Source of the DNA: Picochlorum sp. 'celeri'
Lineage: Eukaryota > Chlorophyta > Trebouxiophyceae
Assembly: GCA_010909725.1 (NCBI GenBank)
Contig: JAACMV010000027.1
Coordinates: forward strand, 248,001-312,000
DNA: 64,000 nt
Reading direction: 5' to 3'
The first letter of the stretch is position 1, and the number at the start of each line of letters is the position of its first letter. The position numbers and the translations under genes are program-made. Under the pieces are notes generated by a model. The model did not search any database and was not told the origin of the DNA. It saw only the letters and a list, made by a program, of their open reading frames with translations. Below, piece by piece: positions 30,969-41,286 of this stretch.

Positions 30969-33605
30969 ATGAAACATTGGAAAGAAGTTTTCATTAAAGA
31001 CCCGGGGAATCGAGGATTCATACAGGCGTATGTGGGGGCTTTTGTGTATTTGTGCATTGTTTCAAACCCAACGGTTTGGAATGCCTTGTCGTACGATACA
31101 ACCAATGTAGGTCCGGTGGTTGGATTTATCGGGTTTGCTTTAGCGTTGCAAACGGATTCAGGGGCATCGCTGTTGTATGTGTCCGTTCGAATTTTGGGGA
31201 CCGTCTGTGGGGGCTCTCTGGGACTAGGAGTGATGTATTTGGCATATCTGTGCAATGGCCTCAGCTTCCAACAATCTGTTACAAAAGGGGCAACGTTGGT
31301 TCTCTTTGTGACATTGGTCTTGTCGATTACGACATATTTTTACAGAGGACCTGTGTGGTCTCCAAAGTACAAGGCTGTACTCATCTTTGGAATCATGTTT
31401 GTACTTGTTTCGACATCAGGAGCGCATTTGGACCAGATATATCCCAAAACTCTGGCATATATTGTTTTGAACATGTTAATTGGGCTGTTTTTGTCGACCA
31501 TCGCGAGTCATGCTGTGCTTCCAATGCATAAGAGTGAAGAGGTTGTTGGAATGACAACAGCATCCTTGAGGATGTTGTCACAAGGGACAGATGCACTCAC
31601 AGAGCATTTGATAGGGGCAGATGTGATGCTTGATGATGCACAGGTTGTTGAGAGAATCACGGAGGATTGTATCCTGCCGGTGGGGACGAATGTGATCAAG
31701 TGCAGAATGCTGTTGAGATCAAGTGCCATGGCAGATGTGAGCTGCACGTGGCCCCCTACATCGTTTCCAGTCAAGTATTATTCTGCCCTTGTGGCATGTC
31801 TTCGGCAGTATATTTCAGTATTTGGTACATTGATTAATTTGGTTGAGAATCAGAATGTGTTGGGCATTCCTATCGTTTTGGTGCATTCCAAGCCTCTGCT
31901 CAGACAACTTGTTGAACAGATGAAGGTGTCATTTGATACCATGATACAGATTCTTGAGGGAATTTGTACGTATGAAGAGGGTATCGCGTGTGTGAAGGAG
32001 TTAGAAGAGCGTATGTTGCCACTTGTCGAGTGTGTGCATAGACCAGTGGTTGAAATGACAGTGATGGATAGTAGATCTGTGCTTCTTGCGTACTGTGTAC
32101 TTGGGTTGCGTGTATGCCAGATGTTTTCTATTATACCACATATTCTAGCCTGGCAAGATTCATCAAAGTCACATTATATTGCCATGGGTATGGAGCATTT
32201 TGAGAAGCACCACAATCCTGTGATAAAATCGTTTAGCAGCTACAAGCGTGTTTCTGGCGGGAAGAGTAAAGTCCCTGGGTACGTGGCCTCGATGAAAAGG
32301 TCCGGTACATTGAATACGGCTGTTCTACGAGAGACATTCAAGAATCACAGAGGAAATGCATGTGCTCTTGGTTTGAGGAGGCTTATTCATGCACTGGGTC
32401 TTCGGCCGCGGTACTTGAAGCCTGTTGCCCAGCAGGCAATAGCTATTAGTGCTGCAATGACTCTCCATGTCTGTGATCGAACATATAATGCGTTTCAGGG
32501 TCACACAATGTGGATTTTAGTGACAGTATGGGTTATGGGTGGACAGGGCACAGTTGGAGCAACTGTATTGAAAGCATGCAATCGGATTGTTGGTACTGTT
32601 GCTGCAGGATGTGCTTCGTATATAATAATTTACCTCGTTTATCTACTGAACGGGCTATCGTATCAAAATAGGGCTCTCAAATACATCTTTATGACCCTTA
32701 TATATCCGTTTTTCACAGCATGCTTTCACAGGGGCATGCTTAAATCACCTCGTCAGTTTCAGTATGCCTGGTATGTGATGAAACTGACCCTGCCGATAGC
32801 GGTATTGTCTGGATATATTGAAGAAGTTCCTTCCCCGGATACTGCTGCATGGAGGATTCTCTGCATTCTGGTCGGCATTGGATTGGAGTTTGTTGCTACA
32901 ACTCTCGTCTTCTATCGGGAGAGTGTGAAAACAGCCAGGCATGAGATTCAGCGAATCTGCAAAGGTCTATCCTACCTGTCATTCGAGTCATCATTTTTGT
33001 TGCATCAGAAGGAAGTCGCGACCAAGTACGATTTTTCCTATGTGCCTGCTCACCAGTACGGCATTGAAGTTGCAGAATTGACAATTGATTTGGACAGATT
33101 TGAGAACCTTATGGCTTTTGAGGATCAATTAGCAGCCCTAGCACGATTGGATGGGGTGTTATTTGAGCGAGATGTCATCGATGTCCCCAAAATGAAGCGT
33201 TTACGCATTTGTCTGCGGAAGATGCTCAATAGAATTTTGAGTCTTTGTTATATACATGACAGTATCTCTATGCTGAACATTGAGCCAGGTATGCTAGAGT
33301 TTCGAAAAGACTTTAATACCATCCTACAAATAACTGTGCCACGATGCCTCAGCAACTTTTCAAGGTTAATAGTGCCAATGAATACAGTCTATCAGGGTGA
33401 GATATGCAACAACGGCATTCTCATCCTCCATGATCAGGTTGAGAATTTGAAGGATAAGATATTAGATAGCGTGCGAGATAATGGTGTCGTCTCATACACC
33501 ATGGCGATTGCTTGTGTTAACATACTGTTCTCACTATGCTTGAATATGATGGATTTCATGAGCATCCTTCAACCAGAATCTAATCTAACAGACTCTTTTT
33601 GTTGA
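30969..33605 (+). CDS. FUSC/ALMT-like membrane protein with two membrane modules
   Basis: A single exon encodes 878 residues. Two membrane modules are seen, at about residues 15-190 and 470-650. Each ends in the related pattern YLxNGLSxQ (YLAYLCNGLSFQ and LVYLLNGLSYQ) preceded by an R-x(1,2)-GT-x(3)-G stretch, so the protein looks internally duplicated. Each is followed by a long soluble helical region. The arrangement fits the fusaric-acid-resistance/aluminium-activated-malate-transporter superfamily (FUSC), which transports organic anions. The last ~130 bases have a broken second copy at 34806-34924. The transported substrate is unknown. A TGTAA motif at 33658-33662 follows the stop by 53 nt. 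Confidence 0.82.
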   Translation: MKHWKEVFIKDPGNRGFIQAYVGAFVYLCIVSNPTVWNALSYDTTNVGPVVGFIGFALALQTDSGASLLYVSVRILGTVCGGSLGLGVMYLAYLCNGLSFQQSVTKGATLVLFVTLVLSITTYFYRGPVWSPKYKAVLIFGIMFVLVSTSGAHLDQIYPKTLAYIVLNMLIGLFLSTIASHAVLPMHKSEEVVGMTTASLRMLSQGTDALTEHLIGADVMLDDAQVVERITEDCILPVGTNVIKCRMLLRSSAMADVSCTWPPTSFPVKYYSALVACLRQYISVFGTLINLVENQNVLGIPIVLVHSKPLLRQLVEQMKVSFDTMIQILEGICTYEEGIACVKELEERMLPLVECVHRPVVEMTVMDSRSVLLAYCVLGLRVCQMFSIIPHILAWQDSSKSHYIAMGMEHFEKHHNPVIKSFSSYKRVSGGKSKVPGYVASMKRSGTLNTAVLRETFKNHRGNACALGLRRLIHALGLRPRYLKPVAQQAIAISAAMTLHVCDRTYNAFQGHTMWILVTVWVMGGQGTVGATVLKACNRIVGTVAAGCASYIIIYLVYLLNGLSYQNRALKYIFMTLIYPFFTACFHRGMLKSPRQFQYAWYVMKLTLPIAVLSGYIEEVPSPDTAAWRILCILVGIGLEFVATTLVFYRESVKTARHEIQRICKGLSYLSFESSFLLHQKEVATKYDFSYVPAHQYGIEVAELTIDLDRFENLMAFEDQLAALARLDGVLFERDVIDVPKMKRLRICLRKMLNRILSLCYIHDSISMLNIEPGMLEFRKDFNTILQITVPRCLSNFSRLIVPMNTVYQGEICNNGILILHDQVENLKDKILDSVRDNGVVSYTMAIACVNILFSLCLNMMDFMSILQPESNLTDSFC

Positions 33606-33705
33606 ACGAACGTGTTCCTTTGAAATTTTACAAATGATAACATGCGTCATATTTCATTGTAATTTCTTGTCAATATGTGATGCTCATACCGCTGCGCAGA
33701 TGACC

Positions 33706-34511
33706 TCAGAGCAATGCAAGGGCCAGAGCCACACCGACAGATACACTGCGGGTGATTGCATTGCTTCCAGCTTCGATATTCTCCGCGATTTGTTCACCGG
33801 CACCAATGCTTTCTGGGGTAGTTGATGGAGTGCTGTCTTCAGCAGGAGGAGTCGGAGTGCTGTCGTCAGCAGGAGGAGTTGGAGTGCTGTCGTCAGCAGG
33901 AGGAGTTGGAGTGCTGTCGTCAGCAGGAGGAGTATCGGCATTGTCAGCCATGTCACTGACAGCATCGAAATTGAAATCCCCACCATCACAAACATTCATG
34001 ATATCTTCCAATCCGAAGACCTTAATCAGATCAGCACAAGATTCCCCTACCCCATCAAAGAAAGCTTGACACTCGGGTGTACAGACACGATTCTCATCAG
34101 TGATCGAGTTTGAGCAAGCTTGGGACAACTGTGCAATCTTTTCTGTGTCACATTTTTCACCAGCAGCGATGATATCATCCAGATTCACATCGTCAAGGAT
34201 CCCTCCAATTCCCAAGCTGTCCAAGATATCGCCTGCAGCATTGGTAATAGCATGGGTGAATGATGTCGAAAGGACGCACAGTTTCCTCGTTCACGGCAAT
34301 CGGTGACACGTCAGCAAACCGACGACACGTAGGGTTTCACACTGACAACTGCAGCTGAGCAGCCTCGAAAACATATTTTCATAGGATTCTACAGATATTT
34401 ATTATGACAAAAGTGAGCCCGTGGTACTAACGTACTCGGATTCTGAGCCTGGACAGTAACGGAACAGACGCCGCACAAGGCGACAAGTGCAAGTATGATC
34501 GCTCTTTTCAT
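33706..34511 (-). CDS. Small secreted GPI-type protein with PPADDSTPT repeats (paralogue 1)
   Basis: Exons 34511-34436 and 34232-33706 encode 200 residues. The 203-nt phase-1 intron (GTACGT...GCTGCAG) creates a Ser codon. The protein starts with a signal peptide (MKRAIILALVALCGVCSVTVQA), then a compact domain with six cysteines (EKCD, QAC, RVC, PEC, ESC, NVC), likely three disulfides. A Thr/Pro/Asp-rich tail follows, with four nine-residue repeats. A hydrophobic C-terminus (SVSVGVALALALL) preceded by small residues suggests GPI attachment. The repeat tail resembles an O-glycosylated stalk. Function unknown; a surface or cell-wall protein is likely. It is tail-to-tail with the FUSC-like gene (100 nt). 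Confidence 0.85.
33827..33934. repeat. 27-bp coding minisatellite, four units
   Basis: Four contiguous 27-bp units (33827-33853, 33854-33880, 33881-33907, 33908-33934) encode the Pro/Asp/Ser/Thr repeat of secreted paralogue 1. Units differ by one to two bases, indicating recent expansion. The repeat is absent from paralogue 2. Confidence 0.95.
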
Positions 34512-34805
34512 GCTGATATTGAACAAAGATTGAATCTTTTCAATGCAAAGAGTATGTACAAGAGGATATTTTGTTTTGGGTGTTTGTGGCAATAAGCCGA
34601 GTAGGAATTTAGATGGGATGTCAAACGGGATTGCAACGCAATCTCACGAGAGAATCTGTTCAAATGTTCTAATCAAGAGAAATCAGTTGCAGTTGGCCTT
34701 TCAAGCCCAGGAATCTGACCCAAATTCCCAAGATATCCAGGCTTCGACCAATACCACAGACACCATGAGGAAAAGGAGCCCTCGGTGAATATCGGACAGC
34801 ATGGA

Positions 34806-34924
34806 AGATAACGGTGTTGTCTTGCATACCATGACGATTGCTTGTGTCATACTGTTCTCACTATGCTTGAATACGATGGATTCATGAGCATCATTCAACC
34901 AGAATCTAATCTAACAGACTCTTT
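34806..34924 (+). pseudogene. Decayed copy of the 3' end of the FUSC-like gene
   Basis: About 119 bp closely match bases 33476-33598 of the FUSC-like gene, with a few substitutions. Two short deletions (3 nt in GTTAACAT, 1 nt in GGATTTC) break the frame. It lacks the rest of the gene and its stop, so it cannot make a product. It marks the start of duplication unit 2. Confidence 0.9.
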
Positions 34925-35195
34925 GCAATAGCTTGCGCAGGGCGTCCTGAGACCAATAGTTGGCTCCGGTCAGCTTTTGTCTACACTGTAAAATGCAAGT
35001 TATGTTGGCAACAGGTCTTGGTTACAATCTACTACACAGTGGTATGCCTGATATTGTGGGAACATCAGCAAATGAGTCATCCAATATAAACTTCAGATCG
35101 TGGTTATATTATATTGTGCAATCCTCACAATAACTTGGTTCCTGAATTAGAGATCTCCAATCTAGATTCATCTGTTAGTGCTGTTACACTCTTCT
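34925..35195. other. Extra ~270-bp segment within duplication unit 2
   Basis: This stretch separates the FUSC-like fragment from the secreted-protein 3' region, sequences that are adjacent in unit 1. ACTCTT occurs at both borders and could be a 6-bp target-site duplication, but no terminal inverted repeat or coding frame is seen. It could be a small mobile insertion, or unit 1 may have lost it. Confidence 0.4.
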
Positions 35196-35307
35196 TGTTG
35201 GACAACTATGTTCCGGTAAAAATTTACAAATGATAACATGCGTCATATTTCATCAGAAATGCTTGCCAAAATGCGAGAAGATGCAGACACGGCCTGTGCA
35301 GATGATC

Positions 35308-35951
35308 TCAGAGCAATGCGAGTGCCAGGGCCACAGCAACAGATACACTGTGGACAATTCCTTTGCTTTCTGCATTGTCAGCCATGTCACTGACAGCATC
35401 GAAATTGAAATCTCCACCATCACAAACATTCATGATATCTTCCAATCCGAAGACCTTAATAAGGTCAGCACAGGATTCCCCCACTCCATCAAAGAAAGCT
35501 TGACACTCGGGTGTACAGACACGATTCTCACCTGTGACAGAGTTAGAACAAGCTTGGGACAATTCTGCCAGCTTATCTGTGTCACACTTTTCACCAGCAG
35601 CGATGATATCATCCAGATTCACATCGTCAAGGATCCCTCCAATTCCCAAGTTGTCCAAGATATCGCCTGCAGCATTGGTAATAGCATGGGTGAATGATTT
35701 TGAGACATCGCACAGTTTCCTCGTTCACGGCAGTCGGTGACACGTCAGCAAACCGACGACACTCAGGGTTTCACATTGACAACTGCAGCTGAACATCGAC
35801 AGCCTCGAAAACATATTTTCATAGGATTCTACAGATATTTATTATGACAAAAGTGAGCCCGTGGTACTAACGTACTCGGATTCTGAGCCTGGACAGTAAC
35901 GGAACAGACGCCGCACAAGGCGACAAGTGCAAGTATGATCGCTCTTTTCAT
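35308..35951 (-). CDS. Small secreted GPI-type protein without repeats (paralogue 2)
   Basis: Exons 35951-35876 and 35666-35308 encode 144 residues. The intron is 209 nt, with the same boundaries and phase as paralogue 1. Exon 1 is identical in the encoded signal peptide. The six-cysteine domain differs from paralogue 1 at only a few positions (for example DNLGIG, TDKLAELS, VTGEN). The Thr/Pro repeat tail is missing: DNAESKGIVHSV leads straight into the hydrophobic end. It may be anchored without the stalk. Both copies keep intact frames, so both may be expressed. Confidence 0.85.
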
Positions 35952-36414
35952 GCTGATATTGAACAAAGATTGAATCTTTTCAGTACAAAGAGTATGTACA
36001 AGAGGATATTTTATTTTGGCTCTCTGTAGCGCTGAGATTAGTTGTACGGTAGGGATATGTCGTCCAAAGGATCGCAAATTGCAATTTACAGTCTCACGAG
36101 AAAATCTGTTCAAATGTTCAAAAGAAGACAAGTCAGTTGCAGTTGGACTTTCAACCCCAGGAATCTCACCCGAATCCCAACAAAAATTTCGTATTACGAA
36201 TTTCGTTAAACGAAATCCACATATTCGCCAACAGTACAGACGACATGAGAGGAAAGGGTTCTTCGAAAACATGCATTAATTGTTAAAAATGAGAAACCAA
36301 ACAAACAAAAAATATTTGTACTTGTCCATTGACACTAACATAAAGCATTGATTCTTGAAATTATCTCTCTCTGTAAAAGCAAACCGAAGCAAAACTTCTC
36401 GATATCGAGCCTTA
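35952..36414. promoter_or_regulatory. Upstream of secreted paralogue 2 and 3' region of the ARM-repeat gene
   Basis: The first ~310 bases belong to duplication unit 2 and hold the promoter of paralogue 2. The remainder is AT-rich and forms the 3' side of the ARM-repeat gene. No coding frame beyond small shadows is seen. Confidence 0.4.
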
Positions 36415-38919
36415 TCATGAAACTGCTTCAATTGGGGAGGAATCAGATCGCGTCAGATTGAATGAGCCTGCTCCTCTGGCAACGTCCTTTTCCACAGAAT
36501 GTGCCCTCGCAGACAACGATCTGAGTACACTCTGAGCCTCATTATCATTTGAGGAAATTATATCTAGCGTCAACTCAGCGGAGCTGGCAGTCTCATGGCG
36601 TTGCAACATTTGCACAAGTGGGTCCAACACACCTCGCCTCACAAATGATTTCCTGATCCTCTCAGTTCTTGATTCGCAGAGGATACCGATCACTTTAGAT
36701 GCAGTGCACTTAATATCTACCCTGCTATCCTGAAGAAACTTGATAAGAGCATCTACATGGTCCTCGCGAATTTCAACCGAACTCAATTGTGCCACGTTGC
36801 CAGCATTCACCATCCTGCTAACAGCATGCTTCACAGCCAACAAACTTCCTGTTTTGGCAATATCGGTCGTACGAGGTTCCGACATAACATCTAATAAGGA
36901 GATGATGCCCTGTGAGGATATCTCAAATCCGTCAGAAAGGGTACATTTGGTCATATTGCACAAGGCAACTGCTGCAGAGGATCGAGGCTCTGTCCCCTCC
37001 AATCTCAAAAGCTTTTCCATGAGCGGTATCGCACCGACATCTACTGCTTTCAACCTATTCACGTTTACGCGGCCAGTCAAATTCTGCAGAGCCCGTGCAG
37101 CATTCTTTAGGACCATTTTTGACCCTTTCCGAGGTTTTTCAACATGAGATTCCACCATATTCACCAAAATGGTGAAAGGATTTCCAAGGTTGCCAATCTC
37201 CTGCTGTAACTTGACTGAATTTGCTGCTAAATTCGCTACCGTGGCCGTCGCCGCTTCTTGCCCAAGAACATCACCACGTTTCATCATGGAGAAGAGGCTG
37301 GCTGTTCCTCCCATATTATGTGCCAGCAGTTTGAGTTCTTCATTGTTAATACAATAATTCCCCAATGCTTTCGCAGCATTCCTCCTAACTAGAGCCACTG
37401 GACTGGTCAAAAATCGCAACAAGATCAACAAACCTCCATGGCGATCATGCACAGATTCTCTGCATGAAGAGTCCCTGAACAGTGTTCTGCATGCCATGAG
37501 AATCGCTGCTCTGGCCGCAGGAGTCGTAGAATATTCTAGCATCGACAGCATCTTTTCCGGAATCCCCGCCTCCGCCAACAGAGAAGCTTTTCTCATCGCC
37601 TGTTGCTCAACCAAGAGTGCTACAGACAGTGATATGACTGGGTGAAATGCATCTTGCATATCCTCCCCGATAAGCCTGTGACCTACAAGCCCGGCCAAAC
37701 TCTCAGCGTCCCATTCTGGACAGGATTCATCCGACACATGTCTCATCACTATATCACGCAAACACTTGACATGCGACTCTACACTCTCCAATTCGCTGTG
37801 AATCTGTTTCACAGTGAAGACAAACTCATGCAATACTCTCTCATCAATCGCATCCAACGAGCCTTCCTCACGAAACACGCGTTCCCATGCAACCACATGA
37901 TCAGACTTTTGGCGATCTCTCGTCCATCCTGGGAAACACACATCCAATCTTCCCAAGACTACATCCCCTGGGGGAACTGCATTACAGAGCATCACACCAA
38001 TACCCTGAGCTAATAACAAGTACTGAAAGTACACAGAATAATCTCCAGCAATCTTTTGCACCATTGCTGTTTTATACAGCGACGACACATTTTCCATGGT
38101 CCATTCCATGCACCGCCCATGCAGAGGAGCATCACCCAAAGCAGCATGCACATCCTCATCTATCAACCTCAATAACATCCGGGCGAGCACGTCAGACACC
38201 GCCGCATCGGACATACAACCATAGTAATGAAGTAACACGCCATTCACAGCATCATTTCCAATCGTCACAGCATCTGGATCCGCAAAGAAGGACAATTCTG
38301 TCAACTGCTTTTGCAGTATCCAATAATCCTCGTTCACATCCTCAGGAAGCAGGGGAAGCAATGGTTCAAACGTCGTAATAGAATACCCAAGATCTGATGC
38401 CACAACCTTGAGCATCTCTTGGTTCTGTTCCAGCAACAAAAACCTCTCCACACTGGCCTGACGCTCAGTTGCAGAAGCTGCTTCCTTCACTCCTTCGACA
38501 GCATCAACAATATCCTCCAAATCAGCACATGGATACTCCGTATCTCCAGAGTACATTGATGCAAATAGTGCGTGCTGCTGATTCAAGCTACTCGTACTAT
38601 GAAGCAGAGATGATGATGGGACACAAACAACCTGCGTCTGCTCCCCCCCACAGCAACCCAACTCTCCTCCTCCGGGCGACTGACACTTTAATCGCTCACC
38701 TCCACCTCCAATGGCAATACTTTCTTCCAAAGACCCAACCAGACTCTCCACCTTGCCCAGAAACCGACCCAAACACAGCAACTCTTTCCCAAAACGATTG
38801 GTCCGTGCAAGCGAACGAATACGCCTTCTCGTATTCGCAGTTAACTCGATGACATCTTCTATCGTCGGAGTACCACAGATGTCCTCATCACCCATGGTAT
38901 TCGTTCGTGTTGTGCTCAT
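36415..38919 (-). CDS. Armadillo-repeat protein, plant ARM/U-box-like without a U-box
   Basis: A single exon encodes 834 residues from the first ATG; the frame stays open 11 codons upstream after a CAG, so a short 5' exon is possible. The C-terminal ~400 residues contain several ~42-residue armadillo-like repeats, with recurring patterns such as RRNAAKALGNYC, QEAATATVANLA, KNAARALQNLTG and RSSAAVALCNMT. The N-terminal half is helical with a Cys/Gly/Ser-rich insertion around 85-130 and resembles the UND region of plant U-box ARM proteins. No U-box is visible. ARM solenoids bind partner proteins; the partner is unknown. Confidence 0.82.
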   Translation of the reverse strand: MSTTRTNTMGDEDICGTPTIEDVIELTANTRRRIRSLARTNRFGKELLCLGRFLGKVESLVGSLEESIAIGGGGERLKCQSPGGGELGCCGGEQTQVVCVPSSSLLHSTSSLNQQHALFASMYSGDTEYPCADLEDIVDAVEGVKEAASATERQASVERFLLLEQNQEMLKVVASDLGYSITTFEPLLPLLPEDVNEDYWILQKQLTELSFFADPDAVTIGNDAVNGVLLHYYGCMSDAAVSDVLARMLLRLIDEDVHAALGDAPLHGRCMEWTMENVSSLYKTAMVQKIAGDYSVYFQYLLLAQGIGVMLCNAVPPGDVVLGRLDVCFPGWTRDRQKSDHVVAWERVFREEGSLDAIDERVLHEFVFTVKQIHSELESVESHVKCLRDIVMRHVSDESCPEWDAESLAGLVGHRLIGEDMQDAFHPVISLSVALLVEQQAMRKASLLAEAGIPEKMLSMLEYSTTPAARAAILMACRTLFRDSSCRESVHDRHGGLLILLRFLTSPVALVRRNAAKALGNYCINNEELKLLAHNMGGTASLFSMMKRGDVLGQEAATATVANLAANSVKLQQEIGNLGNPFTILVNMVESHVEKPRKGSKMVLKNAARALQNLTGRVNVNRLKAVDVGAIPLMEKLLRLEGTEPRSSAAVALCNMTKCTLSDGFEISSQGIISLLDVMSEPRTTDIAKTGSLLAVKHAVSRMVNAGNVAQLSSVEIREDHVDALIKFLQDSRVDIKCTASKVIGILCESRTERIRKSFVRRGVLDPLVQMLQRHETASSAELTLDIISSNDNEAQSVLRSLSARAHSVEKDVARGAGSFNLTRSDSSPIEAVS

Positions 38920-39856
38920 TGATCCAACGGTGATTTGCTCGTCGTACTGCAAACAACAACAACAACCACAAGGGATGGTTGTCGTTGCTGTTATTCAGTT
39001 TTCTCTCTATTCTATACAGTATTGAAGATAATATGAATGAATCAAGTCGGTCGATCCGATGGACCATCAGCTGGGTCGTCAATCCCACCAACCGCGTCCG
39101 TCGCTTCGGGGCCCGAAGACTCTGGGGCGCTCGGTGGGCGTGCAAGCCCTGGCTGCTCTCTCATCCCACGGGTTTCATTGACCAGTTATGATGGATGAGG
39201 AGACACATCATCAGAGGAATCACGGACTCTAGTAGTAATAATCTGTTGTGCGGTGCACACAAACCTCTTTTCTGCAAGAAGAAGCGTCATGCATGTTCCC
39301 ACGAGCATGGCAAAACTCCAATGATGATCGGTCACAGCCCCACGTGGACAGGGAAGGGATGCATCCGAGAATGCGCATGAGTGAATCGATACCGATATCG
39401 GTCGAGGGATGGATTTGATGGGATGCTGACCAAACAAGTCGCCCTTCTCTCGGACGGATACAGACGTACAGTGCCCATAAGCCCTGACGATAGGGTGTCG
39501 CATACTGTTTCCATTGTAGGTATCAGACACCTATGTGTCGCATATATGGACGAGATGATGTGCCTTGAGACTGGTGGTGACGTGAGAACGAATTTGAACA
39601 CGTGGAAGAAACGCGTGTGTTTTTGTTTCCTATCCAAGGATGTTTGATGCCTGAATGCGTTGCGTATGGGCATATAGTACAATATATATGCTTTTCGGAT
39701 AGTTTATAGGTGCATCATATCGCCCAACAACTGATATTGGAGTCTGGAAATTTACTACTCCGTGTTGGGCTCCGTGTTGTTGTATCTACTGATGAGAGAG
39801 TACTCTTGACTAATCGAAATAGTTTCATACATATCTACATAAGAATAATAAGAATA
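38920..39856. promoter_or_regulatory. Divergent intergenic region, ARM-repeat / Tubby genes
   Basis: Over 900 bases without a convincing gene. A frame of 114 codons on the minus strand (39186-39530) lacks motifs. A GC-richer patch spans 39080-39180. A perfect 12-bp palindrome ACCGATATCGGT is at 39391-39402. TATA-like runs occur near 39680. It probably contains both promoters and 5' UTRs. Confidence 0.4.
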
Positions 39857-41178
39857 ATGATGGAGCGACTGAATCATGCGGTGAAGTCGTGCTTTGGGAG
39901 CGGAACTGGGTTTGGAAGGCACCCACAGGCTGTTGCCGACGTTCCAGAGGATGTCCTTGTGTCTTCTCGTCGCGTCGCAGGGGAGCCTGCATATAGATCA
40001 AAGATGGATATGGTGGAGAGTGTGCATCGGTCTTCGACGGGGGGAGAGCATGCCACGGATGTGTCTGATGATGAAGAGGTGGAGAGTCTGAGGGAGATTC
40101 GATTGGATGATTTGCCTGGGGAAGTTTTGGAGTGTATATTACTTCAGTTGAAGCAGTCTATGAAGACGTATCAAGGGAAGAAAAATGGTAGGAAGACTCG
40201 TTTGTCGAAAGAAGATGTGCAGACGATATTTTCAGTGTGTGGTGTGTCACGCACATGGAGATGCACAGCGCAGAGAGTCTTCTTCTCATCTCCTTGGGAT
40301 TTTATGGGGATGGGAAGTCATTCGTTTTATCAGCACCCGAATCAATTGTTTTGTACAAGTCCAGTAGAGCCAGGTGGGTCGAGAAGTGGATTGGTAAAGT
40401 GCTTTGTGGAGAGAAGACATGTACAAGGCCGCTTGGTGATTTCCATGTTCCTGGGGAAGAGTAGGGATTCGAGGAGCTCATTCATGCTGAGCGCAATTGG
40501 TATCGGAAGAAGTAAGTATCATATGTATCTAGAAAATGCTCAGAATGCACTGGAGCAGGGCGTGGAGCCGTGTGCCTTGCTGGACTGCAATCTCTTGTGT
40601 ACTGCCTACTCCCTTCGCCTCGGGAAGCACATACAGGATTCGTTGAGAAGGGGAGTATCCGTTCATCCGTATCGCGAGTGTGACGTTACATCTAAAGATG
40701 ACATTGCGGTGAAGGAACGCGTTTTATCCATGCGATATAGAGCACGAATGAGCGGTATCATGCAGCCTCGTCGAATGGAGGTTGCGCTCTCTCAGGCAAG
40801 TTGGCATTGTTCTGAACAGAATGGTGACCACACCACGATGTTATCGAACAAACCTCCTCATTGGAATGAAGGTTTAAAATGCTGGTGTCTCAACTTTAGA
40901 GGACGCGTCAGGCTCGCGTCCGTCAAGAATTTCCAACTCGTCCAAACTGGAGATGACAATGAAGATGAACAGAGCCACCGCGTGGTCATGCAATTCGGAA
41001 AAGCAGACGAGGACATGTTTATATTAGACTTCAACCCCACAGGTATGTTACTTGATGTTTGCTACGCCGATGCGTGCTGTGTCTCATCGTGTTTGGTAGT
41101 ATTGCAGTCATGTCACCCATTCAGGCCTTTTCAGTGGCGCTCTCCACCTTTAATGGCCGGATGGCCTTTAAGATATAA
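39857..41178 (+). CDS. Tubby-like F-box protein (plant TLP type)
   Basis: Exons 39857-41042 and 41108-41178 encode 418 residues. The 65-nt phase-1 intron (GTATGT...TTGCAG) supplies the final tubby segment, PIQAFSVALSTFNGRMAFKI; without it the frame runs into unrelated residues. An F-box lies at about 80-140 (LDDLPGEVLECILLQL... CGVSRTWR), followed by the tubby beta-barrel (about 165-418) with KPPHWNEGLKCWCLNFRGRV and SVKNFQL signatures. Plant TLPs bind phosphoinositides through the barrel and SKP1 through the F-box. The first ATG pair is 39857/39860. It is followed 108 nt later by an MFS gene on the same strand. Confidence 0.94.
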
Positions 41179-41286
41179 AACAAACAGTGTGTGTACTACA
41201 ACCAATTATTATTATTACTATGACTATATTATTGTGCAATATTGTAATCAAGAACATGATGCGTGAGTTTGTGTGAATTGGAGTCG

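Larger units (their letters stand above)
33480..34800. repeat. Local tandem duplication, unit 1
   Basis: This segment includes the last ~130 bp of the FUSC-like gene and all of secreted paralogue 1. Nearly the same order of sequences recurs at 34805-36265. The intron, both exons and upstream flanks align by eye with few differences; the junction lies near 34800. Limits are approximate. Confidence 0.8.
34805..36265. repeat. Local tandem duplication, unit 2
   Basis: This segment repeats the FUSC-like 3' end (decayed) and the secreted-protein gene. It differs from unit 1 by roughly 270 extra bases (about 34925-35195) and loss or absence of the 27-bp minisatellite. Similarity continues upstream of the first exon to about 36265. 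Limits are approximate. Confidence 0.8.

Noticed and set aside
39186..39530. Minus-strand ORF of 114 codons in the ARM/Tubby spacer
   Set aside because: No conserved motif, cysteine- and arginine-rich random-like composition, and it lies in a promoter region.
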